DNA from: Streptomyces yatensis
Lineage (GTDB): Bacteria > Actinomycetota > Actinomycetes > Streptomycetales > Streptomycetaceae
Assembly (NCBI RefSeq): GCF_018069625.1
Contig: NZ_CP072941.1
Coordinates: 5,766,001 to 5,830,000, forward strand
Direction of reading: 5' to 3'
DNA length: 64,000 bases
Positions 52,889 to 61,387 of the stretch are shown in pieces; position 1 is the first letter of the stretch; the number at the start of each line of letters is the position of its first letter. Both the position numbers and the translations under genes were made by a program. The notes beneath the pieces were generated by a model. It worked only from the letters and a program-made list of their open reading frames with translations, had not been told where the DNA came from and made no database searches.

Positions 52889-54199
52889 TCAGTCCGCCGG
52901 GTGGTAACGCTCCAGGATCTTGGACACGTTGACGAATCCCTTGCGCACCGCCACCAGCCGGCCGTCGCGCACCATCTGGTAGGTGACGTCCGCGTTGACG
53001 ATCCGCGAGTAGTTGGGCACGTGCAGCGTGTCGTCGTAGCCCCAGCGCAGCGTCGGCGTCAGCCCGCCGGTGTTGACCGCGTGGCCGTTGTCCAGCGCGT
53101 TGCGCACGGTGCGGGCGCTGATGTCGTCGGCGTGCAGGGACATCAGGACCGAGCGCAGCACGGTGTAGCCGATCCAGGTGGTCTGCGTACCGGGGTCGGC
53201 CGGGTCGATGCGGTTGTCGTCGAAGGCGTACTTGTTGATGACCTTCTTCATGGGGTTCCAGCGCGCATCGTCCCCGGCCGGGTACCAGCCGGTGGCGTAG
53301 GTGCCCTCCAGGGGGCTGGAGCTGCCGCCGGTGGAGTCTATGAGGGACTGCCGGACACCGCCGAGTATGGAGGCGATCCGCACCTTCGGATGGTTCTCCT
53401 GCACCCGGCGGAAGGAGTCGAAGAAGGTGCCGGTGCGGTTGCCGAGCGCCGCGGTGACGCAGGAGCTGTCCAGGGCCGCGCCCTGGGCGGCGCTGCCGAG
53501 GGAGCTGTCGGCGCCGACGCTCTTCAGGGCGGTGGCGGCCTGGTCGCTGTAGTCGCCCGCGCCCTCGGGGGCGCGGACGTCATGGGCGGCGTCGCGCTGG
53601 CCCGCCCGCAGGCCGGTGTTGAGGAGCTGGGGGAGCTCGTCGCCCGCGATGGTGTCGGGACGGACGAGCGCGGTGCGCTCGCAGCGGGAGGCCAGCTGAC
53701 GGCCGTTGCCCACCAGCAGGGCGGCCTGGCCGCCGTTGACCGGATAGGAGTACGGGCTGTCGAACTCCTCCTGCGTCACGCCGTAGCCGCCGATGTAGGG
53801 GATGCCGGCGACCTCCAGCGGCGAGATGAAGGCCCGGCCGTACTGGCTGTACGAGCCGACGACCGCGACGGCCTTCTCGTCCTTGGCCTGCTGGGCGCAG
53901 CGGGCGGCCTGGACGGCGTCGTTGCGCTCGTTGCAGGTGACGACCTGCAGCTTGCGGCCGTGGATGCCACCGGAGTCGTTGACCCAGCGGGCAAATGCCT
54001 TCGCCATTGCGGGCATTCCCGGCATATTGGTCGCTTTGGTGCCCTCCGGGGCCCAGGTCATGACGGTGATGGGGTCGCTGTCGCTCTTGCTCGACAGCAC
54101 CCCGCCGCAGCCGGTCAGCAGCGACGCACCGACCGCCGTGCACAGTGCCGCGACGGCGGCTCGGAAGGGGCGGGAGGAAGGGCGTCGCCGACCGGTCAT
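52889..54199 (-). CDS. ABC-type branched-chain substrate-binding lipoprotein, orphan
   Basis: The 436-residue protein has a basic N-terminus and lipobox (LLTGCGG near residue 27), so it is anchored outside the membrane. The mature part resembles Leu/Ile/Val-type periplasmic-binding proteins: FARWVNDSGGIHGRKLQVVT near 68, AVAVVGSYSQYGRAFISPLE, IPYIGGYGV near 130 and a C-terminal lobe with TYATGWYPAGDD and TQTTWIGYTVLRSVLMSL. No permease or ATPase genes are adjacent, so it may serve a distant transporter or act as a sensor. ATG 54199 has a poor ribosome site. It is divergent from the next gene across a palindrome. Confidence 0.83.
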   Translation of the reverse strand: MTGRRRPSSRPFRAAVAALCTAVGASLLTGCGGVLSSKSDSDPITVMTWAPEGTKATNMPGMPAMAKAFARWVNDSGGIHGRKLQVVTCNERNDAVQAARCAQQAKDEKAVAVVGSYSQYGRAFISPLEVAGIPYIGGYGVTQEEFDSPYSYPVNGGQAALLVGNGRQLASRCERTALVRPDTIAGDELPQLLNTGLRAGQRDAAHDVRAPEGAGDYSDQAATALKSVGADSSLGSAAQGAALDSSCVTAALGNRTGTFFDSFRRVQENHPKVRIASILGGVRQSLIDSTGGSSSPLEGTYATGWYPAGDDARWNPMKKVINKYAFDDNRIDPADPGTQTTWIGYTVLRSVLMSLHADDISARTVRNALDNGHAVNTGGLTPTLRWGYDDTLHVPNYSRIVNADVTYQMVRDGRLVAVRKGFVNVSKILERYHPAD

Positions 54200-54236
54200 G
54201 ACACGCGAGCCTGTCCCGTCGTGAGGAACGGCGCAG

Positions 54237-54265
54237 CTATGACAAGACAATGAACGGTGTCATAG
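54237..54265. promoter_or_regulatory. CTATGACA-N13-TGTCATAG palindrome in a divergent promoter
   Basis: Perfect eight-base arms at 54237-54244 and 54258-54265 lie between the binding-protein gene (minus) and the gene at 54380 (plus). A TACGAT hexamer at 54309-54314 may be a -10 box for the plus gene. The regulator is unknown. Confidence 0.6.
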
Positions 54266-54379
54266 AGGTGAACTCCGGGGGCCGATCCGTCGCTATGTGT
54301 GAAGAACGTACGATCGGTGATTGTGCAAGGTTCGGAGAAGTCTTCCCGTCGCGCCCGTCGCTCGACCACCATGGGAGGC

Positions 54380-54817
54380 ATGCCTGTCAACGACATGCCC
54401 TGGTGGCGCTGGCGCACCAATGTGCGCTCGGCGCTGCACATGCTCTCGGATCCCGTCTTTCAGCAGGAGTGCTGGCTGGCCGGCCAGGCCGGGTACGGGG
54501 ATGTGACGGACGCCGTCTACCGGCTCGTCGAGGACACCTGGTTGGACAACTGGTCCGCCGAGAAGTACGTCGGCACGATCTTCCGTGACTCGCAGGAGGC
54601 GGCGCTGGTCGATGTCGCCGTGCTGCGGGTGCTGAGGATCATGCACCAGGTGGGCGCGGACGCCCTCGTCTCGGCGTACCTCGAACACCATGGGTGGCCG
54701 GAGGCCGTACGGGCGGCCCGCGAGGCCCATGTGCGGCTGGCCACCAACGACGGCGAGGACCCGGATGTGCCGCCGCGCACCCTCGAAGTACTGGCGATCA
54801 TGACGCAGGCGGTCTGA
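54380..54817 (+). CDS. conserved hypothetical protein upstream of purU
   Basis: I do not recognise a family. The 145-residue product starts MPVNDMPWWRWRTNVRSALH and is predicted largely helical, with aromatic-rich segments (DPVFQQECWLAGQAGYGDVT, DTWLDNWSAEKYVGTIF) and an acidic C-terminus. There is no signal peptide or membrane span. The start is uncertain: GGGAGG is one base from the ATG at 54380, an ATG at 54371 precedes it by three codons, and a GTG at 54299 would add 27 basic residues. It is followed 32 bases later by purU and may be cotranscribed with it. Confidence 0.72.
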   Translation: MPVNDMPWWRWRTNVRSALHMLSDPVFQQECWLAGQAGYGDVTDAVYRLVEDTWLDNWSAEKYVGTIFRDSQEAALVDVAVLRVLRIMHQVGADALVSAYLEHHGWPEAVRAAREAHVRLATNDGEDPDVPPRTLEVLAIMTQAV

Positions 54818-54849
54818 ACGATGTCGCGGGTGTGGGACGCTATGGAGTC

Positions 54850-55719
54850 ATGAGCGAGCCGCATTCCGTCCCCGACCAGTACATCCTCACGCTGTCATGT
54901 CCTGACAAGCAGGGCATTGTGCACGCCGTGTCGAGTTATCTGTTCATGACCGGCTGCAATATCGAGGACAGCCAGCAGTTCGGGGACCGCGACACCGGGC
55001 TCTTCTTCATGCGGGTGGCCTTCCGCGCCGTCTCGCCGGTGAAGGTGGAGGATCTGCGGGCCAGCTTCGCGGCGGTCGGCGAGTCCTTCCGGATGGACTG
55101 GGAGATCCATCGCGCCGATCGCAAGATGCGCATTCTGCTCATGGTCAGCAAGTTCGGGCACTGCCTGAACGATCTTCTCTTCCGGTCCCGGATCGGCGCG
55201 CTGCCGGTCGAGATCGCGGCCGTGGTCTCCAACCACACGGACTTCGAGGAGCTGGTCGGCTCCTACGGGATTCCGTTCCACCACATGCCCGTGACGAAGG
55301 ACACCAAGCAGGAGGCCGAGGCCCGGCTGCTGGACCTGGTGCGTACGGAGCGTGTCGAGCTGGTGGTGCTGGCCCGCTATATGCAGGTGCTCTCGGACGA
55401 CCTGTGCAAGGAGCTGTCGGGCCGGATCATCAACATCCACCACAGCTTCCTCCCGAGCTTCAAGGGCGCCAAGCCGTACCACCAGGCGCATGCGCGCGGG
55501 GTCAAGCTCATCGGGGCGACGGCCCACTATGTGACCGCCGATCTCGACGAGGGCCCGATCATCGAGCAGGAGGTCGAGCGCGTCGGCCATGAGCTGACCC
55601 CGGACCAGCTGGTGGCGGTCGGCCGCGATGTCGAGTGCCAGGCGCTGGCCCGCGCCGTGAAGTGGCACAGCGAGCGCCGGGTGCTGCTCAACGGCCACCG
55701 TACGGTCGTCTTCGGCTGA
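54850..55719 (+). CDS. purU: formyltetrahydrofolate deformylase
   Basis: PurU hydrolyses 10-formyl-tetrahydrofolate to formate and tetrahydrofolate, balancing one-carbon pools and supplying formate. The 289-residue protein has the N-terminal ACT domain (YILTLSCPDKQGIVHAVSSY, residues 8-90) and the C-terminal formyltransferase-fold domain with RILLMVSKFGHCLNDLLFRS, the active-site INIHHSFLPSF and the catalytic Asp in ADLDEGPII. Full length. ATG 54850 follows GGAG closely. The stop region is flanked by a 20-base repeat (cccttcgggaccccctggaa, three copies to about 55785). Confidence 0.95.
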   Translation: MSEPHSVPDQYILTLSCPDKQGIVHAVSSYLFMTGCNIEDSQQFGDRDTGLFFMRVAFRAVSPVKVEDLRASFAAVGESFRMDWEIHRADRKMRILLMVSKFGHCLNDLLFRSRIGALPVEIAAVVSNHTDFEELVGSYGIPFHHMPVTKDTKQEAEARLLDLVRTERVELVVLARYMQVLSDDLCKELSGRIINIHHSFLPSFKGAKPYHQAHARGVKLIGATAHYVTADLDEGPIIEQEVERVGHELTPDQLVAVGRDVECQALARAVKWHSERRVLLNGHRTVVFG

Positions 55720-55798
55720 CCCTTCGGGACCCCCTGGAACCCTTCGGGACCCCTTGGAACCCTTCGGGACCCTTCGGCCGACTCGGAAGTCGGGCGGC
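55720..55798. repeat. 20-bp tandem repeat after purU
   Basis: cccttcgggaccccctggaa and near-identical copies occur at about 55722, 55742 and 55761. They lie between purU and the convergent anti-sigma gene. Confidence 0.88.
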
Positions 55799-57454
55799 TC
55801 AGAGGCGCGAGAGGGACGCGGCGGCGAAGAGGACGTCCCGGATCGCCTCGGTGTCCCCGGACAGGCCCGCGGCCGCCTCCTGGGGCGGCACATGCCCGGA
55901 CGCCAGCAGGTAGAACGCCTCCTGGTCCAGGGCGATCGTCGCCACCGCCTCCTCCGGTGAGGCCACCGCCGCCGGGGAGTCCAGCGCGATGTACCAGTCG
56001 CCGCCGCCCGTGCCCTCCACCTGCAGATGGAGCGTACGGCCCGGGGTGCCCGCCTCGACCAGCCGGCGGGGCGGGGCCGCGAGCCCGGCCCGGCGCCGCT
56101 CGGCCAGTGTCCCCGGAAGCAGCCGGGCACACAGGTCGATCATGGCTCTGAGGTGGGCGGAGGCCGGTGGTTCATAGGGGTAGTCGATGGCCTCGGCGAT
56201 GTCCCCGGCGTGCACCCAGCATTCGAGGGCACGGTCGAGGAACGCGTCGCGGATCGGCAGCGCGAAGTCCCCGTACGGCACGTCGAGCTCCGCGACCCCG
56301 CGCCCGGCGAAGGACACCGTACGGACCAGGGCATGGCCCTGCTCACGCCACAACTCCCGTACCGCCCCGGGCGGACCGGCCCCGTACGAGGCGCCGGGCT
56401 CGTGGTGCCAGTACGCCTCCGTACGGACCTGGGGCGAGCGGGGGGCGTCGGCGCCGAGCGGATCGGGGAGGCCGAGGGAGGCGGCGATGATGCCGTCCAC
56501 GACCATCAGATGGCCGATCACCCCGGCGACGGTGGTGTCCCGGCCGGTGAGCCGCCGTCCGTCGAACCACTTCAGCCGCACCGGCGCACGCCACTCGGCC
56601 TCGCCCATGTCGCGCAGCAGCGCGTCCAGCCGGGCGGCCTCGGCGTCGTACGCACCGGCCCAGCCGGGCATGGGTATCCGGGCCGGACGGCGGCCCAGAC
56701 AGCCCGCGAGCACCCGGGAGCGGAGCATCGGATCGAGGTCCAGGCTGTGCTCGGTGTGCAGCAGCCCGACGGCGTCGCGCAGCCGCAGCGCCTCCTCGGC
56801 GCAGGAGGGGCAGTGGTTGAGATGCGCCTCGACGGCGGCGGTCTCCTCCGGCGAGCACGCGGTCAGCGCCCAGGCGCCGAGCAGCGAGCGCAGCAGATCG
56901 TGCGAGAGCGGATGCGCCGCCGAGGGCGTGGGCGCCGCCAGCGGCGCGACCGGTGGTGCGGCCAGCGGCGCGACCCGTGGTGCGGCCGGGGGCGCGACCT
57001 GTGGTGCGGGCGCGGGCAGGGGCGCGGAGGCGGGCGGCTCCGGCGCCGGGTCCGGTGCCGGGTCGCGGCTCAGGGCCGGTTCCTGGCCGGGGTCCGGGGT
57101 CGGCTCCTGGTCGGGGTCGGGACCCAGGGTGGGGTCGCCCGGTTCGCGGCGAGGAGCGGGCTCCGGCTCCGGGTTCGCGGCCGGTTTCGGGGCGGGCTCC
57201 GGTGCCCGTCCCGCCGGTGTCTCGGCGGCGGTGGGCGGGCGCGGGGCGGGGATGCCGCCGTCCAGGGCGCCCGGCCAGTGGCCGCTGTCCTCGGCGGCCG
57301 ACCGCGGCGGCGGTATGCGGGGTGGCCCGGCGGGGTGGGACGGCAGACCCGGATCGCTGCCCCGTCCGGGCCCGTCTCTTCCGTCCCCGTCCCCGGGGCC
57401 GGAGCTCTCGCCGTAGGCGTCGTCGTACGGGTCCGGCCCGCCGCGCCCGGTCAC
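55799..57454 (-). CDS. zinc-finger anti-sigma factor fused to an MDMPI/DinB domain
   Basis: This 551-residue protein probably binds the sigma factor encoded just upstream. Residues 1-180 are disordered and rich in Pro, Ala and acidic residues. A ZAS zinc finger follows with H211-x3-C215-x2-C218 (AHLNHCPSC). A mycothiol maleylpyruvate isomerase-like domain runs from about 268 to 430; its three expected metal ligands are H315 (GVIGHLMVVD), E411 and H415 (LECWVHAGDI). A C-terminal domain completes the protein. The start GTG overlaps the sigma gene stop as GTGA. A soluble anti-sigma with an enzyme-like domain suggests sensing of a thiol, metal or metabolite. Confidence 0.87.
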   Translation of the reverse strand: MTGRGGPDPYDDAYGESSGPGDGDGRDGPGRGSDPGLPSHPAGPPRIPPPRSAAEDSGHWPGALDGGIPAPRPPTAAETPAGRAPEPAPKPAANPEPEPAPRREPGDPTLGPDPDQEPTPDPGQEPALSRDPAPDPAPEPPASAPLPAPAPQVAPPAAPRVAPLAAPPVAPLAAPTPSAAHPLSHDLLRSLLGAWALTACSPEETAAVEAHLNHCPSCAEEALRLRDAVGLLHTEHSLDLDPMLRSRVLAGCLGRRPARIPMPGWAGAYDAEAARLDALLRDMGEAEWRAPVRLKWFDGRRLTGRDTTVAGVIGHLMVVDGIIAASLGLPDPLGADAPRSPQVRTEAYWHHEPGASYGAGPPGAVRELWREQGHALVRTVSFAGRGVAELDVPYGDFALPIRDAFLDRALECWVHAGDIAEAIDYPYEPPASAHLRAMIDLCARLLPGTLAERRRAGLAAPPRRLVEAGTPGRTLHLQVEGTGGGDWYIALDSPAAVASPEEAVATIALDQEAFYLLASGHVPPQEAAAGLSGDTEAIRDVLFAAASLSRL

Positions 57455-58029
57455 AGCGCCCGTCCGTAGCCGGGAGGCGAGACCGCGCGGGGCGGCTGGA
57501 CATGGGCCGTGGAGAGCAGCTGGAGGCCCAGCCGGAGGCGGCGCCTGGCCTCGTCCTCGGTCACCCCGAGGGCGGCCGCGGCCTCGCGGTAGTCGCGGCG
57601 GTCGAAGTAGGCCAGTTCCAGGGCGGCCCGCAGCGGGGCGGGCATCGAGGTGACGATGTAGTCGGCACGGGCGGCCACGGACACCTCGCGGATCCGCTCC
57701 TCCAGGGCCTCGGCCGTGAGCGTGCCCCCGTCGACCGGGGCGGTCTGCGACTCGCGCAGTCGGTGCACCGCCTGGCGCTGGGTGAGCATGGCGATCCAGG
57801 CGCGCAGCGAGCCCTGCTGGGGGTCGTAGGCGTCCGGGTTCTCCCAGACGTAGCCGAAGACTTCCCGGGTGACGCGGTCGGCGGCGGTCTCGTCCTCCAG
57901 GACCCGATGTGCGAGATTATGGACAAGTGACGCGAATCGGTCATAAAGCTCGGCGAGTGCGGCCGCTTCGCCGCGTGCCAGACGCTGTTGCATCCTGCGG
58001 TCCCAGCGGGGCGGTGCGTCATTCGCCAT
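57451..58029 (-). CDS. ECF-type RNA polymerase sigma factor
   Basis: The 192-residue protein carries the sigma-2 region at about residues 25-95 (LAELYDRFASLVHNLAHRVL, VTREVFGYVWENPDAYDPQQ, GSLRAWIAMLTQRQAVHRLR) and the sigma-4 helix-turn-helix at about 130-172 (ALELAYFDRRDYREAAAALG, EDEARRRLRLGLQLL). The spacing is that of extracytoplasmic-function sigma factors. It is coupled by overlap to a zinc-finger anti-sigma gene, so release of that partner should activate it. ATG 58029 follows GGGGG by four bases. Upstream, 58030-58325 is a shared divergent promoter space. Confidence 0.93.
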   Translation of the reverse strand: MANDAPPRWDRRMQQRLARGEAAALAELYDRFASLVHNLAHRVLEDETAADRVTREVFGYVWENPDAYDPQQGSLRAWIAMLTQRQAVHRLRESQTAPVDGGTLTAEALEERIREVSVAARADYIVTSMPAPLRAALELAYFDRRDYREAAAALGVTEDEARRRLRLGLQLLSTAHVQPPRAVSPPGYGRAL

Positions 58030-58325
58030 GCGGCCCCCATTCCCGAGTCGTCCGGCCGGCCCTGCAGGCACTATGCCCACGTTCATATCGAATGTAATGC
58101 CGGTTGCTCACACAACACGCGTCCATCAGGCAAAGTGCGCGAGAAACCGGCCGCGCATGGTATTGGCGTGGTCGCTTTGCGCAGCAACGGGGAGACGAAA
58201 CGCTTCGGCGCGGCATAGGGTCGTCCCTCAAGGCGTATGCCTGGGGGAGTTTCATGCGCCGACGGGCGGGCAGCCGCCCGTGAACAGCAAATTCCGGTTA
58301 GGGGCGAGCGAAGGGCTTCGGGCGC
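58030..58325. promoter_or_regulatory. divergent sigma / STAS promoter region
   Basis: The region has no gene. A hairpin acgggcgg-gcag-ccgcccgt (58262-58281) lies 45 bases before the STAS gene. The lower G+C tract 58080-58160 (catatcgaatgtaatgccgg) is the likely sigma-operon promoter, but no certain -10/-35 pair is visible. Confidence 0.4.
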
Positions 58326-58718
58326 GTGACGTTGAAGGTGATGGAGGACCGGCGGGGGGAGTGGGTCGTTCTCCAGGTCTCGGGAGAGATGGACCTGGTG
58401 ACCTCGCCCGCAGTCCGGCAGCACATCCACGACGCGGTCGCCGAGGGCCGCCACTGGCTGGTTCTGGACCTCTCGGAGGTTCGCTTCTGCGATTCCAGCG
58501 GGGTCGGCGTACTGATCGCGGCGCGTCGGCTGATGCGGTCGTGTTCGGGTCGGCTGCGGCTGATCCTGCCGCCGCAGGACGCCGCGCACGGGTCGCATGT
58601 GCACCGGGTGCTGGCGGCCCTGGGGGTGCGGCGGCTGTTCGACGTCTACCCCGACCTGGGAGCCGCCACGGAGCTGGACGGGGACGACGAGGAGGCGGCC
58701 GACCCGCTGTCCGCCTAG
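58326..58718 (+). CDS. STAS-domain anti-sigma factor antagonist
   Basis: The 130-residue protein has the SpoIIAA-type STAS fold: VVLQVSGEMDLVTSPAVRQH, HWLVLDLSEVRFCDSSGVGV and LRLILPPQDAAHGSHVHRVL. The phosphorylatable serine is S58 in the CDSSGVG motif, at the same number as in SpoIIAA. Unphosphorylated, it should bind and block a serine-kinase anti-sigma factor; that kinase is not encoded here. The anti-sigma gene next door is a zinc-finger type, not a SpoIIAB type, so the two may not be partners. GTG 58326 follows GAAGGG. The C-terminus is acidic. Confidence 0.92.
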   Translation: MTLKVMEDRRGEWVVLQVSGEMDLVTSPAVRQHIHDAVAEGRHWLVLDLSEVRFCDSSGVGVLIAARRLMRSCSGRLRLILPPQDAAHGSHVHRVLAALGVRRLFDVYPDLGAATELDGDDEEAADPLSA

Positions 58719-58867
58719 GGGCTCCGCGGGACGTGCCGCGAGGTGCGGTCGTTCATCCGCGGCTGTGCCGTCCGTCCGCCCAGGCGCGCCCGTCTGTCCG
58801 TCCAGGCGCACTCGTCCGTCCAGGCGCGTTCGTCCGCCTCCCCGTTCCAGGGCTGTTCGTGGCCCGC
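58719..58867. repeat. repeats between the STAS and histidine kinase genes
   Basis: A 16-17 base unit cgtccgtccaggcgcg/cgtctgtccgtccaggcgc recurs about four times at 58773-58845. Otherwise no terminator or gene is visible between the convergent genes. Confidence 0.7.
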
Positions 58868-60235
58868 TCATGCCGTTCCCGTGACGCGCGGGGTCTTGGG
58901 GAAGTCGGCCCGTACGACGAAGCCGCCCTCCTCCGTGGGTCCTGCCTCCAGTGTGCCGCCCAGTAGTTGGGCGCGCTCCCGCAGCCCGACCAGGCCGTGA
59001 CCGCCGCCCGGCAGCCCCGGGGCCACGGCGGAGGCGTCGGGCGGGCCATTGCGCACCTCGACCCGCAGGCCCCCTGTCTCCTCCGCTTTCTCGGCCGCCT
59101 CGTGAGCCGCGCCGTGGGCCGCTGATGGGGCCGCCTCCTCAGCCGCCGTTTGAGCCGCGCCTTCGGCCTCCGCGTCGTTCACCCGTACCGTCACCCGCGC
59201 CCCCGGCGCGTGCTTGCGGACGTTGGTCAGCGCCTCCTGGACGATGCGGAAGGCGGCCCGTTCCACCGCCTCCGGATGGCCCGGGCGCCGTGTCGCCCCG
59301 TCCGTCTCGAAGCTGACGTTCAGCGCGCTCAGTTCGATCAGCCGGGGCAGATCCGCCAGCCGGGGCTGTGGGGTCAGCTCCTCGTGGTCACCGCCCGCCG
59401 CGCGCAGGATCCCGACCATATGGCGGAGTTCGTCCAGGGTCCGCACGGACAGCTCGCGGATCGTCCGCGCGCCCTCCCGCGCCTTCGCGTCCTCCGCGCT
59501 GATCTGCACCGCCCCGGCCTGCAGGCTGATGAGGCTGACCTGATGGGCGACCACGTCGTGCATCTCGCGGGCGAGCCGGGCGCGTTCGGTGGACAGCACC
59601 TGCTCGGCGATCAGCTCGTCCGCATGGCGGCGGCTGCGGGTCAGATCCTCGATCCGGGCGGCGAGTTCCCCGCGCGTACGCACCAGGAGGCCCAGTGCGA
59701 TGGGCCCCACCGAGGTCACGCACGCGTCGATGAGGGTGAGGGTGTTCTCCCGGTACGCGGTCGGCTCGAAGTCGGAGACCGGCCAGGGGATGAAGTGCGC
59801 GGCGGCCAGCAGCAGCGCGGAGATCCCCAGCAGCCGGTGGTTGGGGCGGAGCCGGGCCACCGTGTAGAGGGCGATCATCGGCGCGAACCAGACGTAGCCG
59901 ATGAGGATTCCCGGCAGCGTGATCAGGAAGACCAGCGCGGGCAGCCGCCGGCGCACCAGCAGCGCGGCGGCCGCCGCCAGCGAGACGTTGAGCTCCAGCC
60001 CGAAGGTGACGCCGTTGACGAGCAGCGCGTCGGCCACCGCGAGGAGGACGGGGACGATCAGCGACCCCCAGCGCATGACCCGGCGCGGCGGCCGCCACCG
60101 GCCGGCGGAGACGGACGGCGGCGAGGAGGCGGAGGGGGCGGAGGAGGCGGGTGCGGGGGACGGCGCCGGGGGCGCGCCCGGCGTGCCCGGTGTGTCCGGC
60201 GAGGAACTCCGGGGCGGCAGCGGGGAGACGGTCAT
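58868..60235 (-). CDS. two-component sensor histidine kinase (NarL/LuxR partner type)
   Basis: The 455-residue membrane kinase has a Pro/Ser-rich N-terminus, about five transmembrane helices between residues 57 and 185, a HisKA_3 domain with phosphorylated H226 (REMHDVVAHQVSLISLQA), and an ATPase domain with N-box EALTNVRKHAPGA and G-box GGHGLVGLRERAQLLGG. An Ala/Glu-rich insert at about residues 354-389 interrupts the ATPase domain between strand and loop. The ATG overlaps the response regulator stop as ATGA. No extracellular sensor domain larger than loops is present, so the signal may be membrane-borne. Confidence 0.92.
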   Translation of the reverse strand: MTVSPLPPRSSSPDTPGTPGAPPAPSPAPASSAPSASSPPSVSAGRWRPPRRVMRWGSLIVPVLLAVADALLVNGVTFGLELNVSLAAAAALLVRRRLPALVFLITLPGILIGYVWFAPMIALYTVARLRPNHRLLGISALLLAAAHFIPWPVSDFEPTAYRENTLTLIDACVTSVGPIALGLLVRTRGELAARIEDLTRSRRHADELIAEQVLSTERARLAREMHDVVAHQVSLISLQAGAVQISAEDAKAREGARTIRELSVRTLDELRHMVGILRAAGGDHEELTPQPRLADLPRLIELSALNVSFETDGATRRPGHPEAVERAAFRIVQEALTNVRKHAPGARVTVRVNDAEAEGAAQTAAEEAAPSAAHGAAHEAAEKAEETGGLRVEVRNGPPDASAVAPGLPGGGHGLVGLRERAQLLGGTLEAGPTEEGGFVVRADFPKTPRVTGTA

Positions 60236-60900
60236 CGGGCGCCGCCTATCGGCGGCCGGCTGGTGACGAGCCCGGCGCGGTCGGCGACGATCGCGGCCTG
60301 GACGCGGTTGAGCCCGCCCAGCTTGCCGAGCACCGCCCGCACATGGTCCTTGACGGTGCTGGGCGCCAGCCCCATCCGCTCGGCGATCTGGGGATTGGCC
60401 AGTCCCTCGCCCAGCAGGGCCAGCACCTCGCGTTCGCGCGGGGTGAGCGCCTCGACGGCCTCGGCGGCCGTGGTCTCCGCCTCGGCGGCGAGATAGCCGC
60501 CGATCACGGCGCGGGTGACGGCCGGGTCGAGGACGCTGCCGCCCTCGGCGAGGGTGCGTACGGCCCGTACGAGCTGTTCCGGATCGGTGTCCTTGAGGAG
60601 GAAGCCCGCGGCTCCGGCGCGCAGCGCGGCCGCGAGGTACTCCTGGACGTCGAAGGTCGTCAGCATGGCCACGGCGGGGGAGCGGGGCGCGGCCCGCAAC
60701 TGTCTGAGCACGGTGAGCCCGTCGGCATCCGGCATCCGGATGTCGAGGAGGACCACATCGGCCTTACTGCCCAACACCGTGGCCACCGCGGAGGCTCCGG
60801 AACATTCCGCCACCACGTCGATGTCCGGGGCCGTGCCCAGGATCAGTCGCAGACCGGATCGTACGAGCGCTTCGTCGTCCACAACAGCAACACGAATCAC
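60232..60900 (-). CDS. LuxR-family response regulator
   Basis: The 222-residue regulator has a receiver domain with D8/D9 and the phosphorylated D53 (VVLLDIRMPDADG), the T/K pair (AMLTTFD, FLLKDTD), and a C-terminal GerE/LuxR helix-turn-helix (LTPREREVLALLGEGLANPQ, IAERMGLAPSTVKDHVRAVL). Together with the kinase it forms a typical Streptomyces two-component system. GTG 60900 is chosen because AGGGAG lies about seven bases upstream and the receiver motif starts directly; ATG 60927 or 60933 would add nine or eleven residues. Confidence 0.92.
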   Translation of the reverse strand: MIRVAVVDDEALVRSGLRLILGTAPDIDVVAECSGASAVATVLGSKADVVLLDIRMPDADGLTVLRQLRAAPRSPAVAMLTTFDVQEYLAAALRAGAAGFLLKDTDPEQLVRAVRTLAEGGSVLDPAVTRAVIGGYLAAEAETTAAEAVEALTPREREVLALLGEGLANPQIAERMGLAPSTVKDHVRAVLGKLGGLNRVQAAIVADRAGLVTSRPPIGGAR

Positions 60901-61387
60901 CGGCCGCTCCCTCACCTCAGCTGTCATGCCCATTGCCCGGACAGCCTGCCTCATCGGAGAGCGAATATGGAGTGGTTGGCTCCGTCAGTGGGCGGGAACA
61001 CCCCCGCCGACCGGCGGGGGTGACGGACGCCCAATGGTGGATTTCCCCGGCGGCCGCGGCCGGGCAGAGTGGATCTCAAGCCGCATCACCCCGTGGGGTC
61101 GTCCCGAAACCCCAGCCCCGTGAACGCGCCGGAGTGCCTCCCGATGCGCGGTCGGCGGAAACGGCAGGCGGAGTGTTGCCGCGGTCAGGCCGCCGCGACC
61201 CCCACACGCGGCGGCCTGACTCGTTTCTCCGATCGCCCGCCATGTGGTGCGCCCCGACCAGGCGCTCCACCGGCGCCCCGGGCGCCGGTCTCCGACCGGT
61301 GGCCCAGGCGCCGCCCGGCCCCCCGAGAAGGTACGGGGAGGGGCCGGGTGGGCGGTCGGCGGGGGGCGGGGAGGGCCGATGGACGCC
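60901..61387. other. 487-bp intergenic region with a terminator
   Basis: No gene is visible. It holds the promoter side of the two-component operon and the 3' flank of the XRE-TPR gene, including the hairpin at 61184-61220. A second G-rich tract at 61330-61375 lacks clear symmetry. Confidence 0.55.
61184..61220. terminator. hairpin terminator after the XRE-TPR gene
   Basis: gtcaggccgccgcg (61184-61197) and its exact complement (61207-61220) form a 14-bp stem with a nine-base loop, between the XRE-TPR gene and the two-component operon. Confidence 0.85.
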
